DNA of 64,000 nucleotides from Achromobacter veterisilvae (lineage in GTDB: Bacteria; Pseudomonadota; Gammaproteobacteria; Burkholderiales; Burkholderiaceae_B). A program made the translations under genes and the position numbers. This document shows, one piece after another, positions 51,863 to 63,442 of the stretch. Each line of letters starts with the position of its first letter. The stretch's first letter is position 1. The notes beneath the pieces are model-generated. The model was given only the letters and a program-made list of their open reading frames with translations, had not been told where the DNA came from and made no database searches. The DNA is taken from assembly GCF_900496975.1 (NCBI RefSeq), contig NZ_UFQC01000004.1, positions 186,001 through 250,000 on the forward strand, in the 5' to 3' direction.

Positions 51863-54249
51863 CAGGCTTCCTCTCGGGCGGCCGCCGCGGGGACCAGGAT
51901 ATCGCGGTTGCCATTGGACTGCATCGCCGACACCATACCCGATTGCTCCATCTGCTCCAGTAACCGCGCCGCACGGTTGTAACCAATCCGCAGGTGGCGC
52001 TGCACAAGCGAAATGGAGGCGCGGCGGTGCTTGAGCACCACTTCGCAGGCCTGGTCGTACATCGGATCGGACTCGGCGTCGCCGCCGATTCCGGTGACGC
52101 TGCTGGCGCCTTCGCCGTCGCCGTCCAGCCCGCCTTCCAGCAGGCCTTCGATGTAGTTGGGCTCGCCCTGCGCCTTCAGGCTTTCCACCACGCGGTGCAC
52201 TTCATCGTCGCCCACGAAGGCGCCGTGCACGCGCACCGGCAGGCCGGTGCCCGGCGGCATGTAGAGCATGTCGCCCTGGCCCAGCAGCGTTTCCGCGCCC
52301 ATCTGGTCGAGAATGGTGCGCGAGTCGATCTTGGACGACACCTGGAACGCGATGCGCGTCGGGATGTTGGCCTTGATCAGGCCGGTGATGACGTCCACGC
52401 TGGGGCGCTGCGTGGCCAGGATCAGGTGGATGCCGGCGGCGCGCGCCTTCTGCGCCAGGCGGGCGATCAGTTCTTCGATCTTCTTGCCCACGACCATCAT
52501 CAGGTCGGCCAGCTCGTCGATGACCACCACGATGGTGGGCAGCGGCGCCAGGGGCTCGGGCTGGTCGGGGGTCAGCGAGAACGGGTTCGGGATCGGCTCC
52601 TCGCGCTTGATCGCGTCGCGGATCTTGGCGTTGTAGCCGGCCAGGTTGCGCACGCCCATCTTGCTCATCAGGCGGTAGCGCTTTTCCATTTCGCCCACGC
52701 ACCAGTTCAGCGCGTTGGACGCCTGGCGCATGTCGGTGACGACCGGCGCCAGCAGGTGCGGGATGCCTTCGTAGACGCTCATTTCCAGCATCTTCGGATC
52801 GATCAGGATCACGCGGGTATGGGACGCGTCCGCCTTGTACAGCAGGGACAGGATCATGGCGTTGATCCCGACGGACTTGCCCGAGCCGGTCGTGCCCGCC
52901 ACCAGCAGGTGGGGCATCTTGGCCAGGTCGGCCACCACCGGGTTGCCCGCGATGTCCTTGCCCAGCGCCATCGTCACGACGGAATGGCTGGCGTGGTAGG
53001 TCTGCGAACCCAGGATCTCGGACAGGCGCACCATCTGGCGGCGCGGGTTCGGGAGTTCCAGCCCCATCAGGTTCTTGCCGGGAATGGTTTCCACCACCCG
53101 GATGCTGACCAGGCTCAGCGCGCGCGCCAGGTCCTTGGCCAGATTGACGATCTGGCTGCCCTTCACGCCGGTGGCCGGCTCGATTTCGTAGCGCGTGATG
53201 ACCGGGCCGGCCTGCGCCGCCACCACCGTGACGGACACGCCGAAGTCGGCCAGTTTCTTTTCGATCAGGCGCGACGTGAATTCGATGGTTTCGGCCGACA
53301 CCGTTTCCTGGTTGGCCAGCGGCGGATCCAGCAGGCTGATGGCCGGCAGGTCGCCCTCGGCGCCGCCCGACGGCGCGAAGAACAGCGATTGCTGCTTTTC
53401 CTTTTCGACGCGTTCGGACTTGGGAACGACGGTGATGGCGGGTTCGATCCGCACCGGCTGGTCGTGGACCAGCTTTTCCTGCTTGGCCACGACCTGTTCG
53501 GTGCGCACGGCCTTGGCCACCTCGCCGACCTTGCGGTCTTCGCGGGCGGCGTAGGAATTGCGGACGCGGCGCACCAGGCCTTCCAGCCATGCGCCCACTC
53601 GTTCGGCGACGGACAGCCACGAGAACGAGAAGAACAGGCTCAGCCCGATGGCCAGCATGACCAGGAAGGCCAGCGTGCTGCCGGTGAACCCGATGCTGCG
53701 GCCGATGAGATCGGCCAGCGTGTGGCCGATGACGCCGCCCGCGCCGCTGGCGGTTTCCGACGCCCCCGGCAGGTGCGTGCCGCGGCTGGCCAGGCGCAAG
53801 GCCTCCATGCCCAGGGAACCCACCAGCAGCAGGAAGAAACCGATGCCCTCTTCCCAGTGGACGCGGGGCAACACTTCCGGTTGTTTACTATTGGTTACTC
53901 GAAGATGGCTGGCCAGGCGGCGATATCCCGCGCGCACCCGATGCAGCAGCAGGACGACCCACCACCAGGCCGAAAAACCGAAGAGATACAGGAGGATGTC
54001 CGCCAGATAGGCGCCCAGGGTCCCGCCGCGGTTGTGGATGACGCCGGCGGGGACGGAGTGCGACCAGCCTGGATCGGCCGGGCTCCAGGTGGCGAGCACC
54101 AGGGTGAGCCACGCCGCCAGGGCGGCGAAGAGGATCCAGCGGGCTTCGCGCAGCAACGCGGAAAGGCGCGTCTGCAGGGGCGAGGGCCCGTTTCGGGTAT
54201 TGCGCGAAGCGCGCGGAGAAGCAGTCGAGATACGCGGCATGCGGCTCAT
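51862..54249 (-). CDS. ftsK: DNA translocase FtsK
   Basis: This encodes 795 residues. Four membrane helices occupy residues 25-220. A fairly short linker (220-330) follows, then the motor: [20 protein letters not shown] (Walker A) and [20 protein letters not shown] (Walker B). The gamma DNA-reading winged helix is the C-terminal 70 residues ([40 protein letters not shown]). It moves chromosome ends to the division site. A second in-frame ATG lies three codons in. Confidence 0.97.
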   Translation of the reverse strand: MSRMPRISTASPRASRNTRNGPSPLQTRLSALLREARWILFAALAAWLTLVLATWSPADPGWSHSVPAGVIHNRGGTLGAYLADILLYLFGFSAWWWVVLLLHRVRAGYRRLASHLRVTNSKQPEVLPRVHWEEGIGFFLLLVGSLGMEALRLASRGTHLPGASETASGAGGVIGHTLADLIGRSIGFTGSTLAFLVMLAIGLSLFFSFSWLSVAERVGAWLEGLVRRVRNSYAAREDRKVGEVAKAVRTEQVVAKQEKLVHDQPVRIEPAITVVPKSERVEKEKQQSLFFAPSGGAEGDLPAISLLDPPLANQETVSAETIEFTSRLIEKKLADFGVSVTVVAAQAGPVITRYEIEPATGVKGSQIVNLAKDLARALSLVSIRVVETIPGKNLMGLELPNPRRQMVRLSEILGSQTYHASHSVVTMALGKDIAGNPVVADLAKMPHLLVAGTTGSGKSVGINAMILSLLYKADASHTRVILIDPKMLEMSVYEGIPHLLAPVVTDMRQASNALNWCVGEMEKRYRLMSKMGVRNLAGYNAKIRDAIKREEPIPNPFSLTPDQPEPLAPLPTIVVVIDELADLMMVVGKKIEELIARLAQKARAAGIHLILATQRPSVDVITGLIKANIPTRIAFQVSSKIDSRTILDQMGAETLLGQGDMLYMPPGTGLPVRVHGAFVGDDEVHRVVESLKAQGEPNYIEGLLEGGLDGDGEGASSVTGIGGDAESDPMYDQACEVVLKHRRASISLVQRHLRIGYNRAARLLEQMEQSGMVSAMQSNGNRDILVPAAAAREEA

Positions 54250-54270
54250 TATAATTGGGCGTTAACCTAA

Positions 54271-55905
<1,635 letters not shown>

Positions 55906-55909
<4 letters not shown>

Positions 55910-56235
55910 AATGGCTCTACCTGGGCGTGGCGATCGTCGCCGAAATCTTCGCGACCAGCGCGCTCAAGGGGTCCGAGGGCTTCACCCGCCTGGTGCCATC
56001 CATCGTCACGGTGTCCGGCTACCTGATCTCGTTCTATTTCCTGTCGTTGACGCTGCGCGAGATCCCCGTGGGCATCGCGTACGCCATCTGGTCCGGCGTC
56101 GGCATCGTGCTGATCTCCATCGTCGGCGCGGTGTTCTTCAAGCAGCACCTGGATACGCCGGCGCTGATCGGCATCGGCCTCATCATCGCCGGCGTCGTGG
56201 TGATGAACGTGTTCTCGAAATCGGTCGCGCACTGA
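55906..56235 (+). CDS. Small multidrug resistance (EmrE-type) transporter
   Basis: This encodes 109 residues with four membrane helices. The essential Glu of helix 1 is present (VAIVAEIFATSALKGSEGF), followed by the SMR signature (IPVGIAYAIWSGVGIVLISI, VGAVFFKQHLDTPALIGIGL). It exchanges protons for cationic drugs or polyamine-like compounds. The ATGA overlap ties it to the Smr-domain gene. Confidence 0.95.
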
Positions 56236-56272
56236 GCCGCGGCCTGTCCGCTTCCATAGCGGCCGCGCGCCC

Positions 56273-58363
56273 CTAGGCGTTTTCGCCCTGGGGCCGGGCC
56301 TCGCCCGGACTGCGCAGATAGTCCACCAGCGCCAGCGTCGCCCGGTCGGGCGGGGGCGTCAGCAGGGACACGACGATGATGGTCAGGAAAGCCACCGGCG
56401 CGCCGAACACGCCCGCCGCGATCGGCTGGATGCCCCACCACAGGTCCACCGGCTGAGTACGGGACACGCCCAGCACCCATTCGCGCAGCCACGGATGCGT
56501 GTGCGTCATGTAGGCGAACGTCACCGCCAGCCCGGCCGCCATGCCCAGGGTCGCCCCCCATTTGTTGGCGCGCCGCCAGAACACGCCCATGACCAGCGCC
56601 GGGAAGAACGACGAGGCGGCGAAGGAAAACGCCGCCGACACCATGAAGAGAATGTCCGCGGGCTTGCGCGCCGCCACCCAGGCCGCCCCGAACGCGACCA
56701 CCAGCAGCAGTATCTTGGACACCATCACGCGGCGCGCCGCCGACATGCGCGGCGACACCACCCGGTACCACATGTCGTGCGACAGGGAATTGGACAGGGT
56801 CAGCAGCAGGCCGTCGGCGGTGGACAGCGCCGCGGCCAGCCCGCCCGCCGCCACCAGGCCGGAGATCACGTAGGGCAGCCCGCCGATCTCCGGCATGGCC
56901 AGCACCACCACGTCCGCGCCCATGCTGATCTCGCTCAGTTGCACGATGCCGTCGCGGTTGACGTCGGTGACGTCCAGCAGGTTGCTGTCGACCGCGCTCC
57001 AGGCGTGCACCCAGTTGGGCAGGCTGAGGAAGCTGGATCCCACCACCTGCGTATAGACCTCGTACTTCACCAGCAGCGCCAGCGCGGGCGCCATGAAATA
57101 CAACAGCAGGATGAACAGCAGCGACCAGCACACCGACCGGCGCGCCTCGATGACCGACGGCGTGGTGTAGGAGCGCATGAGGATGTGCGGCATGCCCGCG
57201 GTGCCCAGCATCAGGCAGAGCACCAGCGCCAGGAAATTGACGCGCATATTGCGCCGCTCTTCGGGATCCTTGGCGGGAAAGGGCTCCGCGTGCGGCGTGG
57301 GCGGCGCGGCCCGCGCCTCGAAAGAGGCCTTCGACTGCGACCACGCGATGCGCGCTTCTTCCACGTTGACGGGGTAGCCGGCCAGTTCGCGCTCGGCGGA
57401 CCGGATCTCGACCATGGGCGCGTCGCTGGCGTTCAACTGGGCCAGCCGGCTGCGCAACTTGTCCTTTTCCAGGGCCCAGGATTCGGGCAGGGCCGCCACC
57501 CGGCGCGCCATTTCGTCGGCGTGCTGCTGCCACAGCCGGCGCACCTCGATTTCGGAGGGGTCGTTCTGCAGGTACACCTCCTTCTCGGTCACCTGCTGGA
57601 GCACGACGCCCGCCGAGATCTGCGGCACCGGCACGTTGGTGTGCTTGATCGACAGCCAGATCACCGGCACCAGGTAGGCGATGACCAGGATGATGTACTG
57701 GCCCACCTGCGTCCACGTGACGGCGCGCATGCCGCCCAGGAACGAACAGACCAGCATCCCGCCGAGCGCGACGAAGATGCCCAGTTCGAACGAAATGCCG
57801 GTCATTCGCGTGGTGATGATGCCCACCCCGTAGATCTGCGCCACCAGGTAGGTGAAGGAGCAGAGGATGGCGCACGCCACGCCCGCCAGGCGCGGCATGT
57901 TGCCGCCATAGCGCGCGCCCATGAAGTCGGGAATGGTGTATTGGCCGAAGCGGCGCAGATAGGGCGCCAGCAGCATCGCCACCAGCACGTAGCCGCCGGT
58001 CCAGCCCATGATGTAGGCGAGCCCGCCATAGCCCGTCAGGTACAGCGTGCCGGCCACGCCGATGAAGGAAGCCACCGACATCCAGTCGGCGGCCGTGGCC
58101 ATGCCGTTGTAGACGGCGGGCACGCGGCGGCCGGCCACGTAGTACTCCTCCTGGTCCGAGGTGCGGCAGACGATGCCGATGCCCGCGTACAGGCTCACCG
58201 TGACCAGCAGAAACACATAGCCGATCCAGTTGCGCGGCATGCCCAGGATCTCGGCCAGCGCCATCAGCAGGATCATCAGCGCGAAGCCCGCCGTGTACAG
58301 CACGTAGATCCGCCGCAGCCGGACTCGGAATTGCTGGGGTGTGTCTCCGCTGAAAAACGGCAT
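56273..58363 (-). CDS. Sodium:solute symporter, large subunit (VC_2705-like), with cytoplasmic insert and EF-hand-like loop
   Basis: This encodes 696 residues, long for the family. The SSS core is present (EEYYVAGRRVPAVYNGMATA, ADWMSVASFIGVAGTLYLTG, TADGLLLTLSNSLSHDMWYR). Residues about 255-370 are a hydrophilic, coiled-coil-like insert. Residues 467-478 (DVNRDGIVQLSE) match the EF-hand calcium loop. Its ATG overlaps the small-subunit stop by one base. Members with a DUF4212 partner carry acetate or other organic acids; the substrate here is uncertain. Confidence 0.9.
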   Translation of the reverse strand: MPFFSGDTPQQFRVRLRRIYVLYTAGFALMILLMALAEILGMPRNWIGYVFLLVTVSLYAGIGIVCRTSDQEEYYVAGRRVPAVYNGMATAADWMSVASFIGVAGTLYLTGYGGLAYIMGWTGGYVLVAMLLAPYLRRFGQYTIPDFMGARYGGNMPRLAGVACAILCSFTYLVAQIYGVGIITTRMTGISFELGIFVALGGMLVCSFLGGMRAVTWTQVGQYIILVIAYLVPVIWLSIKHTNVPVPQISAGVVLQQVTEKEVYLQNDPSEIEVRRLWQQHADEMARRVAALPESWALEKDKLRSRLAQLNASDAPMVEIRSAERELAGYPVNVEEARIAWSQSKASFEARAAPPTPHAEPFPAKDPEERRNMRVNFLALVLCLMLGTAGMPHILMRSYTTPSVIEARRSVCWSLLFILLLYFMAPALALLVKYEVYTQVVGSSFLSLPNWVHAWSAVDSNLLDVTDVNRDGIVQLSEISMGADVVVLAMPEIGGLPYVISGLVAAGGLAAALSTADGLLLTLSNSLSHDMWYRVVSPRMSAARRVMVSKILLLVVAFGAAWVAARKPADILFMVSAAFSFAASSFFPALVMGVFWRRANKWGATLGMAAGLAVTFAYMTHTHPWLREWVLGVSRTQPVDLWWGIQPIAAGVFGAPVAFLTIIVVSLLTPPPDRATLALVDYLRSPGEARPQGENA

Positions 58364-58641
58364 CAGCGGTTCTCCCCGGCCTCGTCGGCGCGCTCATCGG
58401 CGCGATTCATGATCCGGGCGTAGACGGCGATGATGATGAGATAGGCCAGCGGCGCGCCGTAGGCGGCCATCCAGAAGGCAAAGGGCCAGCCTATGAAGTC
58501 GAAGACCAGGCTGCGGGCGAAATACGAGGGGACGAACGTCAGCGCCGCCCAGACGGCGGCCAGCAACAGGATCAGCCGCAGATTGCGGCGCCAATAGGGA
58601 GTCGATGCGGGTTTGGGATGTGAAAGGCGCGATTCCGGCAT
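58363..58641 (-). CDS. Sodium:solute symporter, small subunit (DUF4212)
   Basis: This encodes 92 residues from the ATG at 58641; no strong Shine-Dalgarno sequence is seen, so the start is uncertain. STPYWRRNLRLILLLAAVWA, FIGWPFAFWMAAYGAPLAYL and YARIMNRADERADE fit the two-helix small partner of VC_2705-type symporters. One-base overlap with the large subunit shows they are one operon. Confidence 0.88.
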   Translation of the reverse strand: MPESRLSHPKPASTPYWRRNLRLILLLAAVWAALTFVPSYFARSLVFDFIGWPFAFWMAAYGAPLAYLIIIAVYARIMNRADERADEAGENR

Positions 58642-58731
58642 AGCTAGGATGAGCGTGGCCCTACCTAAATATCGCGAAACGCGGCGCTTGAAAAGCCCCT
58701 GCGGAAGCAATGCCGGCTTTTTATGCGACAA

Positions 58732-58777
58732 CGGCTGGCACTACCAGGTGCCAGCCGCTGTGCGTTTTGCTTTTTTT
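58732..58777 (+). terminator. Hairpin with T-runs in the symporter-kdp interval
   Basis: A perfect 10-bp stem CGGCTGGCAC/GTGCCAGCCG with a 6-base loop (58732-58757) is followed, after six bases, by TTTT and then seven T (58764-58777). The T-run is not directly attached, so termination may be partial. No rightward gene ends here. It could end an unseen small RNA or read-through transcription. Confidence 0.5.
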
Positions 58778-58780
58778 CTG

Positions 58781-58806
58781 GGTACTGCCTACTTTTTTTA
58801 TGTACC
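58781..58806. promoter_or_regulatory. Possible KdpE-type box
   Basis: TACTTTTTTTATGTACC lies within a GGTAC...GTACC inverted pair (58781-58806). It recalls the T-rich KdpE binding sequence of the E. coli kdp promoter (TATACTTTTTTTACA as I remember it). It is 470 bp upstream of the first kdp ORF, farther than in E. coli, so the promoter would have to be distal. Confidence 0.3.
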
Positions 58807-59055
58807 GGTGCCGCCGGTATTTGCCCATGCAGGGCTTTGTCTCCTCACCTGCATGGGATGAGATTCTGCACCAGATGCGGGATCGTCACACTAGGGGAAT
58901 GCCCTAAGACGGAGCATTCATTTACATATTCTCTGCACCATATAAGTGCATTTTGGGTCGGAAGTTCTAAATATTGGGATTTTCGCCAGAATTGGCCGGC
59001 GTTTGTGCCCGGACTTTTCCTTCGCCCAGGCCCGTGCGCGGGCCGATCGCCAAAG

Positions 59056-59116
59056 CCGGGCATGGCGGGAGCGCGGCCATGCCCATATCCGGGCATGCTC
59101 CGCCCGGGCCGTTTTT
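59056..59116 (+). promoter_or_regulatory. Possible transcription attenuator in the kdp leader
   Basis: Four segments can pair alternatively: GGGCATGGC (59058-59066) with GCCATGCCC (59076-59084), 9 bp; CATGCCC (59078-59084) with GGGCATG (59091-59097), 7 bp; and CCGGGC (59089-59094) with GCCCGG (59102-59107), 6 bp, followed by TTTTT at 59112-59116. The first and third stems can coexist and would make a terminator; the middle pairing blocks it. The rest of 58642-59275 holds no gene I can support; 58880-58985 is AT-rich and could contain the promoter. Confidence 0.4.
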
Positions 59117-59275
59117 ACGTTTCCTTTATCTCCCGCTCCCAAACCTATACCCCGTTTTTACCCCCCGCTCCGTAACCTGCCGGTGTCCTGATTGGTCGCC
59201 CCGCCTGCCCGGCGCGCATCCGCTTTGCCGCGCAGGCCGTCGTTCGAAGGGAGCCTCGCTCCCGGGAGGAAAAAC

Positions 59276-59374
59276 GTGGATGCCCTCTATATCGCCATTT
59301 TCGCCGCCATGGCCGGGCTGACTTTCGCCCTGCTCCGGTTCTGCGAGGCCTTGTCCTCGGGAGAACGACCATGA
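59276..59374 (+). CDS. Small membrane protein leading the kdp operon
   Basis: This encodes 32 residues from a GTG with GGGAGG upstream. It is a single membrane helix (ALYIAIFAAMAGLTFALLRF) ending in CEALSSGERP. Its TGA overlaps the kdpF ATG. Short ORFs of this kind precede kdpF in many proteobacteria, and a role in assembling or tuning the pump is plausible but unproven. Confidence 0.75.
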   Translation: MDALYIAIFAAMAGLTFALLRFCEALSSGERP

Positions 59375-59460
59375 GCTGGCTCTATTGGCTGAGCGGCCTG
59401 ACGGCCGCCCTGCTGTTCGCGTACCTGCTGGCCGCGCTGTTCAAACCGGAGAAATTCTGA
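59371..59460 (+). CDS. kdpF: Potassium-transporting ATPase subunit KdpF
   Basis: This encodes 29 residues, the exact usual length. MSWLYWLSGLTAALLFAYLL then AALFKPEKF is a single helix with the typical LFKPE-F ending. It stabilises the KdpABC complex in the inner membrane. It is joined by an ATGA overlap upstream and a one-base overlap with kdpA. Confidence 0.93.
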   Translation: MSWLYWLSGLTAALLFAYLLAALFKPEKF

Positions 59461-61262
59461 TGACCGCCGAATTCATCGGTTTGCTGGCCGCGTACCTGGC
59501 GGTCCTGCTCGCGGTCGCGCCGTTCCTCGGACGCTACATCCGCATCGCCATGGAAGACGGGCAATCCCGGCTGACCGCCTGGGGCCGCCCGCTGGAACGC
59601 GGCATCTACCGGCTGGCGGGCATCGACCCGCGGGCCGAAATGGGCTGGAAGCGGTATGCCCTGTCCGTGCTGGCCTTCAACATCGTGGGGGTCGCGGCGG
59701 TCTACGGCCTGCAGCGCGTCCAGGGCATGCTGCCCCTCAACCCCGCGGGCCTGGGCGCGGTGCCGCCGGACTCGGCCCTGAACACCGCGATCAGCTTCGC
59801 CGCCAACACCAACTGGCAGGGCTACGGCGGCGAGTCGACGATGAGCTACCTGACGCAGATGCTGGCGCTGACCGTGCAGAACTTCGTCTCGGCCGCCACC
59901 GGCATCGCCGTGCTGTTCGCGCTGATCCGCGGCCTGTCGCGCCATTGCTCGGCCACGGTGGGCAATTTCTGGACCGACATGGTCCGCTGCACGCTCTATG
60001 TGCTGCTGCCGCTGTCCTTCGTGCTGGCGCTTGCGCTGGTCAGCCAGGGAACGATCCAGAACTTCAGTCCCTACCAGGAGGCCCAGACGGTCGAACCCGT
60101 GCGCTACCTCCAGCCGCGCCTGGACGCCCAGGGCCGGCCCGCGCTGGACGCGGCCGGGCAAGCCGTGGCGGATCCCGCCATCGGCCGGACCCAGCTCCTG
60201 GCCATGGGCCCGGTCGCGTCGCAGGAATCGATCAAGCTGCTGGGCACCAACGGCGGCGGCTTCTTCAATGCCAATTCGGCGCATCCCTTTGAAAACCCCA
60301 CGCCGCTGGCGAACTTCCTGGAAATGCTGGCCATCCTGGCGATCCCCGCCGCGCTGTGCTTCACCTTCGGCGAAATGGTGGGCAGCCGGCGCCAGGGCAT
60401 CGCGATCCTGGCGGCGATGACGCTGCTATTCACGGTATTCGCGCTGTCCACCGCCTACTTCGAGCAGCAGCCCAATCCGATGGCGGCCCAGGCCGGCGCC
60501 GACAGCGCGCTCAGCGCCTTCTCGCCCGGCGGCAACATGGAAGGCAAGGAAACCCGGTTCGGCATCGCCGCCACCTCGCTGTTCGCCACCGTCACCACGG
60601 CGGCGTCCTGCGGCGCCGTCAACGGCATGCACGATTCGCTGAACGCCATGGGCGGGCTGGCGCCGATGCTGCTGATGCAACTGGGCGAAGTCGTCTTCGG
60701 CGGCGTGGGCTCCGGCCTGTACGGCATGCTGGCCTTCGCCATCCTGGGCGTCTTCATCGCCGGCCTGATGATCGGCCGCACCCCCGAATACCTGGGCAAG
60801 AAGATCGAGGCCTACGACATGAAGATGGTGTCCATCGTCATCCTGGCGACGCCCTTGCTGGTGCTGGGCGGCACGGCGCTGGCGGTGTCGGTGCCGGCAG
60901 GCCAGGCAGGAACGCTGAATCCCGGCATCCACGGATTCTCGGAAATCCTCTACGCCCTGACGTCCGCCGCCAACAACAACGGCAGCGCCTTCGCCGGGCT
61001 GTCCTCCAACACGCCCTTCTACAACGTGCTGCTGGGCGTCGCGATGTGGTTCGGCCGCTACGCGGTGATCGTCGCGGTCCTGGCGATGGCCGGCTCGCTG
61101 GCCGCCAAGCGCCGCCTGCCCGCCGGCCCCGGCAGCATGCCCACGGCCGGTCCGCTTTTCGTGGCGCTGCTGATTGGCGCGGTGCTGCTGGTGGGCGCGC
61201 TGACGTACGTGCCCGCGCTGGCTCTCGGCCCGGTCGCGGAACACCTGCAAACGAAAGGCTAG
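59460..61262 (+). CDS. kdpA: Potassium-transporting ATPase channel subunit KdpA
   Basis: This encodes 600 residues. It contains the four pseudo-repeat selectivity loops of the superfamily of K+ transporters: [43 protein letters not shown]-like and [20 protein letters not shown]. It forms the K+ entry path and is normal in length. The start overlaps the kdpF stop. Confidence 0.97.
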   Translation: MTAEFIGLLAAYLAVLLAVAPFLGRYIRIAMEDGQSRLTAWGRPLERGIYRLAGIDPRAEMGWKRYALSVLAFNIVGVAAVYGLQRVQGMLPLNPAGLGAVPPDSALNTAISFAANTNWQGYGGESTMSYLTQMLALTVQNFVSAATGIAVLFALIRGLSRHCSATVGNFWTDMVRCTLYVLLPLSFVLALALVSQGTIQNFSPYQEAQTVEPVRYLQPRLDAQGRPALDAAGQAVADPAIGRTQLLAMGPVASQESIKLLGTNGGGFFNANSAHPFENPTPLANFLEMLAILAIPAALCFTFGEMVGSRRQGIAILAAMTLLFTVFALSTAYFEQQPNPMAAQAGADSALSAFSPGGNMEGKETRFGIAATSLFATVTTAASCGAVNGMHDSLNAMGGLAPMLLMQLGEVVFGGVGSGLYGMLAFAILGVFIAGLMIGRTPEYLGKKIEAYDMKMVSIVILATPLLVLGGTALAVSVPAGQAGTLNPGIHGFSEILYALTSAANNNGSAFAGLSSNTPFYNVLLGVAMWFGRYAVIVAVLAMAGSLAAKRRLPAGPGSMPTAGPLFVALLIGAVLLVGALTYVPALALGPVAEHLQTKG

Positions 61263-61270
61263 GAAAGAAA

Positions 61271-63421
61271 ATGGCCAAGATCGAAACCTCTACGATGGGC
61301 ACCGCCGCCCGCACCGCGGCCAGCGGCGCCCATGAACGCCGGTTCGGCATGTGGTCGCGCGCCCTGGCGGGCCCCGCGGTGCTGGACAGCCTGCGCAAAC
61401 TGTCGCCCGCCGCGCAACTGAAGAATCCCGTGATGTTCGTGGTCTACGTGGGCAGCATCCTGACGACCGCGCTGTGGGTCATGGCCCTGCGCGGCCAGGC
61501 CGAGGCTCCCGCCGGGTTCATCCTGGCGATCGGCGTCTGGCTCTGGTTCACGGTACTGTTCGCCAATTTCGCCGAAGCCCTGGCGGAAGGCCGCGGCAAA
61601 CAGCAGGCGGCCACCTTGCGCGGCTTGCGCACCACCATAGAGGCCCGCTTGCTCAAGGGTTTCCGCGACGCGGACGCCGCCCGGGCGCAACCGGCCGACT
61701 GGCGCGGCCAGGCCGTCGGCCAGCCCTCCGGCCTGCTGCGCCGCGGCGACGTGGTACTGGTGGAAGCGGGCGAGACCATCCCCGGCGATGGCCAGGTCGT
61801 GGCCGGCGTGGCCTCGGTGGACGAAAGCGCCATCACGGGCGAATCCGCGCCGGTGATCCGCGAATCCGGCGGCGACTTTTCGTCTGTCACCGGCGGCACC
61901 CGCGTGCTGTCGGACTGGATCTTCGTGCGCATCGCCGCCGATCCGGGCGAGAGCTTCCTGGACCGCATGATCTCCATGGTCGAAGGCGCCAAGCGCCAGA
62001 AGACGCCCAACGAACTGGCGCTCACCATCCTGCTGGTGGGACTGACGGTGGTGTTCCTGCTGGTGGTCGTGACCCTGATGCCGTTCTCGATCTACGCGGT
62101 GGCCGCCGCCGGCGGCGGCGCCGCGGTCACGGTGACGGTGCTGGTCGCCCTGCTCGTCTGCCTGATTCCCACCACCATCGGCGGCCTGCTGTCGGCCATC
62201 GGCGTGGCGGGCATGAGCCGCATGATGGGCGCCAACGTCATCGCCACGTCGGGCCGCGCCGTCGAAGCCGCGGGGGACGTGGACGTGCTGCTGCTGGACA
62301 AGACGGGCACCATCACCTTCGGCAATCGCCAGGCATCGGCCTTCCTGCCCGCGCCGGGCGTGTCGCCGCGCGAACTGGCCGATGCCGCGCGCCAGGCTTC
62401 GCTGGCCGATGACACGCCGGAGGGCCGCAGCATCGTCGCATTGGCCGACAAGGCCCTCCACGCGCCGGCCGGGCCCATGCCTGGCGCGGAATTCGTGCCC
62501 TTCACCGCGCAGTCGCGCATGAGCGGCGTGGACCTGGACGGCCGGACGATCCGCAAGGGCGCGGTCGACGCCGTCCAGTCCTGGCTGGCCGCGCAGGACT
62601 CGGCGGTTCCCGCGCAGGCGCTGCAACTGGCCGAAGACGTGGCCCGCCGCGGCAGCACGCCGCTGATGGTCAGCGACGGCAGCCGCGCGCTCGGCGTCGT
62701 CGAACTGAAGGACATCGTCAAGCCGGACATCCAGTCGCGTTTCGCCGAGTTGCGCCGCATGGGCATCAAGACCGTGATGATCACGGGCGACAACAAGCTC
62801 ACGGCCGCCTCCATCGCCGCCGAAGCCGGCGTCGACGATTTCCTGGCGGAAGCCACGCCCGAAGCCAAGCTCAAGCTGATCCGCGCCTACCAGGCCGAGG
62901 GCCGGCTGGTGGCGATGACCGGCGACGGCACCAACGACGCGCCCGCGCTGGCCCAGGCCGACGTGGCGGTGGCGATGAATTCGGGCACCCAGGCCGCCAA
63001 GGAGGCGGGCAACATGGTGGACCTGGATTCCAACCCCACCAAGCTGATCGAGATCGTCCAGATCGGCAAGCAGATGCTGATGACCCGCGGCGCGCTCACG
63101 ACCTTCAGCGTGGCCAACGACGTGGCCAAGTACTTCGCCATCATTCCGGCCGCCTTCGCCACGGTCTATCCGCAACTGGACGTGCTGAACATCATGGGCC
63201 TGGCCACGCCGGCTTCGGCCATCCTGTCGGCCGTGATTTTCAACGCGCTGATCATCGTGGCGCTGATCCCGCTGGCGCTCAAGGGCGTGCGCTACCGCCC
63301 GCTGGGCGCGTCGGTGCTCCTGCGCCGCAACCTGCTCATCTACGGCCTGGGCGGCCTGCTGGTGCCGTTTGCCGGCATCAAGCTGGTCGACATGGCGCTC
63401 GCCGCGCTGGGCTGGGCCTAG
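61271..63421 (+). CDS. kdpB: Potassium-transporting ATPase catalytic subunit KdpB
   Basis: This encodes 716 residues. P-type ATPase motifs are intact: TGES (189-192), the phosphorylated Asp in [20 protein letters not shown] in the nucleotide domain, [10 protein letters not shown] and [16 protein letters not shown]. It powers K+ uptake by ATP hydrolysis. The ATG follows AGGAAAG eight bases after the kdpA stop. Confidence 0.97.
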   Translation: MAKIETSTMGTAARTAASGAHERRFGMWSRALAGPAVLDSLRKLSPAAQLKNPVMFVVYVGSILTTALWVMALRGQAEAPAGFILAIGVWLWFTVLFANFAEALAEGRGKQQAATLRGLRTTIEARLLKGFRDADAARAQPADWRGQAVGQPSGLLRRGDVVLVEAGETIPGDGQVVAGVASVDESAITGESAPVIRESGGDFSSVTGGTRVLSDWIFVRIAADPGESFLDRMISMVEGAKRQKTPNELALTILLVGLTVVFLLVVVTLMPFSIYAVAAAGGGAAVTVTVLVALLVCLIPTTIGGLLSAIGVAGMSRMMGANVIATSGRAVEAAGDVDVLLLDKTGTITFGNRQASAFLPAPGVSPRELADAARQASLADDTPEGRSIVALADKALHAPAGPMPGAEFVPFTAQSRMSGVDLDGRTIRKGAVDAVQSWLAAQDSAVPAQALQLAEDVARRGSTPLMVSDGSRALGVVELKDIVKPDIQSRFAELRRMGIKTVMITGDNKLTAASIAAEAGVDDFLAEATPEAKLKLIRAYQAEGRLVAMTGDGTNDAPALAQADVAVAMNSGTQAAKEAGNMVDLDSNPTKLIEIVQIGKQMLMTRGALTTFSVANDVAKYFAIIPAAFATVYPQLDVLNIMGLATPASAILSAVIFNALIIVALIPLALKGVRYRPLGASVLLRRNLLIYGLGGLLVPFAGIKLVDMALAALGWA

Positions 63422-63442
63422 CCGACACCAAAGGAACCCACC

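Noticed and set aside
56034-58397. Leftward 787-residue frame overlapping the symporter genes
   Set aside because: It is out of frame with the clear symporter proteins and is rich in Arg, Gly, Ala and His, as expected for a shadow frame.
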